64,000 nt of DNA from NCBI GenBank assembly GCA_029433365.1, contig JAQTHZ010000001.1, forward strand, positions 558,001 through 622,000. The letters run 5' to 3'. Shown here one piece after another: positions 63,846-64,000 of this stretch. This stretch comes from Orbaceae bacterium ESL0721. Lineage in GTDB: Bacteria; Pseudomonadota; Gammaproteobacteria; Enterobacterales; Orbaceae. The position numbers and the translations under genes were made by a program. Numbering within the stretch: position 1 is the first letter of the stretch; each line of letters opens with the position of its first letter. Under the pieces are notes generated by a model, which searched no databases, was not told the origin of the DNA, and was given only the letters and a program-made list of their open reading frames with translations.

Positions 63846-64000
63846 CTATCTTACATCAGCACAGTTGAGGCAGTAGATATATCGATTTTGTGGGTCGGTT
63901 GCAAATTTATCCCATAGGATTGCACTTTGTTGCAACTGTTTCACTTCTGGTAATTGAGTTAAGAACGATCCGACAACTGATCTACTTACTGTAGTTGGCA
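63846..64000 (-). CDS. Unidentified gene, C-terminal end only
   Basis: An open frame enters from the right edge (last whole codon 63996-63998) and stops at 63846. It reads SFLTQLPEVKQLQQSAILWD, then KFATDPQNRYIYCLNCADVR and stop. The CxxC near the end and the overall look suggest a periplasmic or secreted protein, but 51 residues are too few to name a family. Confidence 0.5.
   Translation of the reverse strand, partial: PTTVSRSVVGSFLTQLPEVKQLQQSAILWDKFATDPQNRYIYCLNCADVR

Overview
The window is a 64 kb stretch of an AT-rich gammaproteobacterial chromosome. Its proteins align best, from memory, with Enterobacterales and Pasteurellales homologues, and much of the gene order is enterobacterial in kind (psd-mscM, pyrG-eno, rpoZ-spoT-recG, pntAB, nirBDC-cysG, yajC-secD-secF, moaCDE-ybhL). 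The low GC, compact housekeeping operons and frequent short intergenic tandem repeats suggest Orbaceae (Gilliamella and relatives, insect gut symbionts). That placement is an inference; no rRNA gene is present to test it.

Layout. 1-14.5 kb is core: end of psd, mscM, a DedA protein, fdhD, eno and pyrG, glnD, an AEC transporter, an aldo/keto reductase and an EamA exporter. A dead IS3-type orfA lies before glnD. ssrA (tmRNA) is at 15.0-15.4 kb, followed by a small accessory patch (unknown membrane protein, divergent XRE and Ner-like regulators, a COG2958/HrgA-like protein, a candidate small RNA) up to tRNA-Arg(UCU). 19.4-35.1 kb is core again: recG, spoT, rpoZ, pntAB, a lipoprotein with a DHDPS-family lyase, and the nirBDC-cysG nitrite reduction and siroheme operon.

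35.2-49.0 kb is accessory. Two orphan lipoproteins flank a remnant of one satellite element (36.2-36.9 kb). Next to it is a more complete P4-like satellite (about 37.9-48.9 kb) in the 3' end of tRNA-Ala(GGC). The satellite has a P4-type integrase, a primase-helicase, AlpA, an Icd/Ash-like protein, an antirepressor, small ribbon-helix-helix-like proteins, candidate att repeats, integrase arm sites and iteron-like repeats at both ends. Between integrase and alpA it carries three cargo genes: an NYN-domain nuclease-like protein and a two-gene operon with a coiled-coil protein. They start from near-duplicate promoters. This is where P4-like satellites often carry anti-phage systems, and it is the best candidate here for an undescribed system.

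49.3-63.9 kb is core: secF-secD-yajC, an isolated nuoJKLMN block, moaC-moaD-moaE-ybhL, a YejM/PbgA-like protein and the end of an unidentified gene. The nuo block is unusual. nuoA-I are not beside it, and several residues known to matter for proton pumping are missing from NuoK, NuoL and NuoM, although all five reading frames are intact. NuoN has a long polar insertion.

Across the window a 15-bp motif (ATGTTTTAGGGTTAA) recurs far more often than chance predicts, mostly between genes. Short tandem repeats of 7-17 bp sit in many intergenic gaps.
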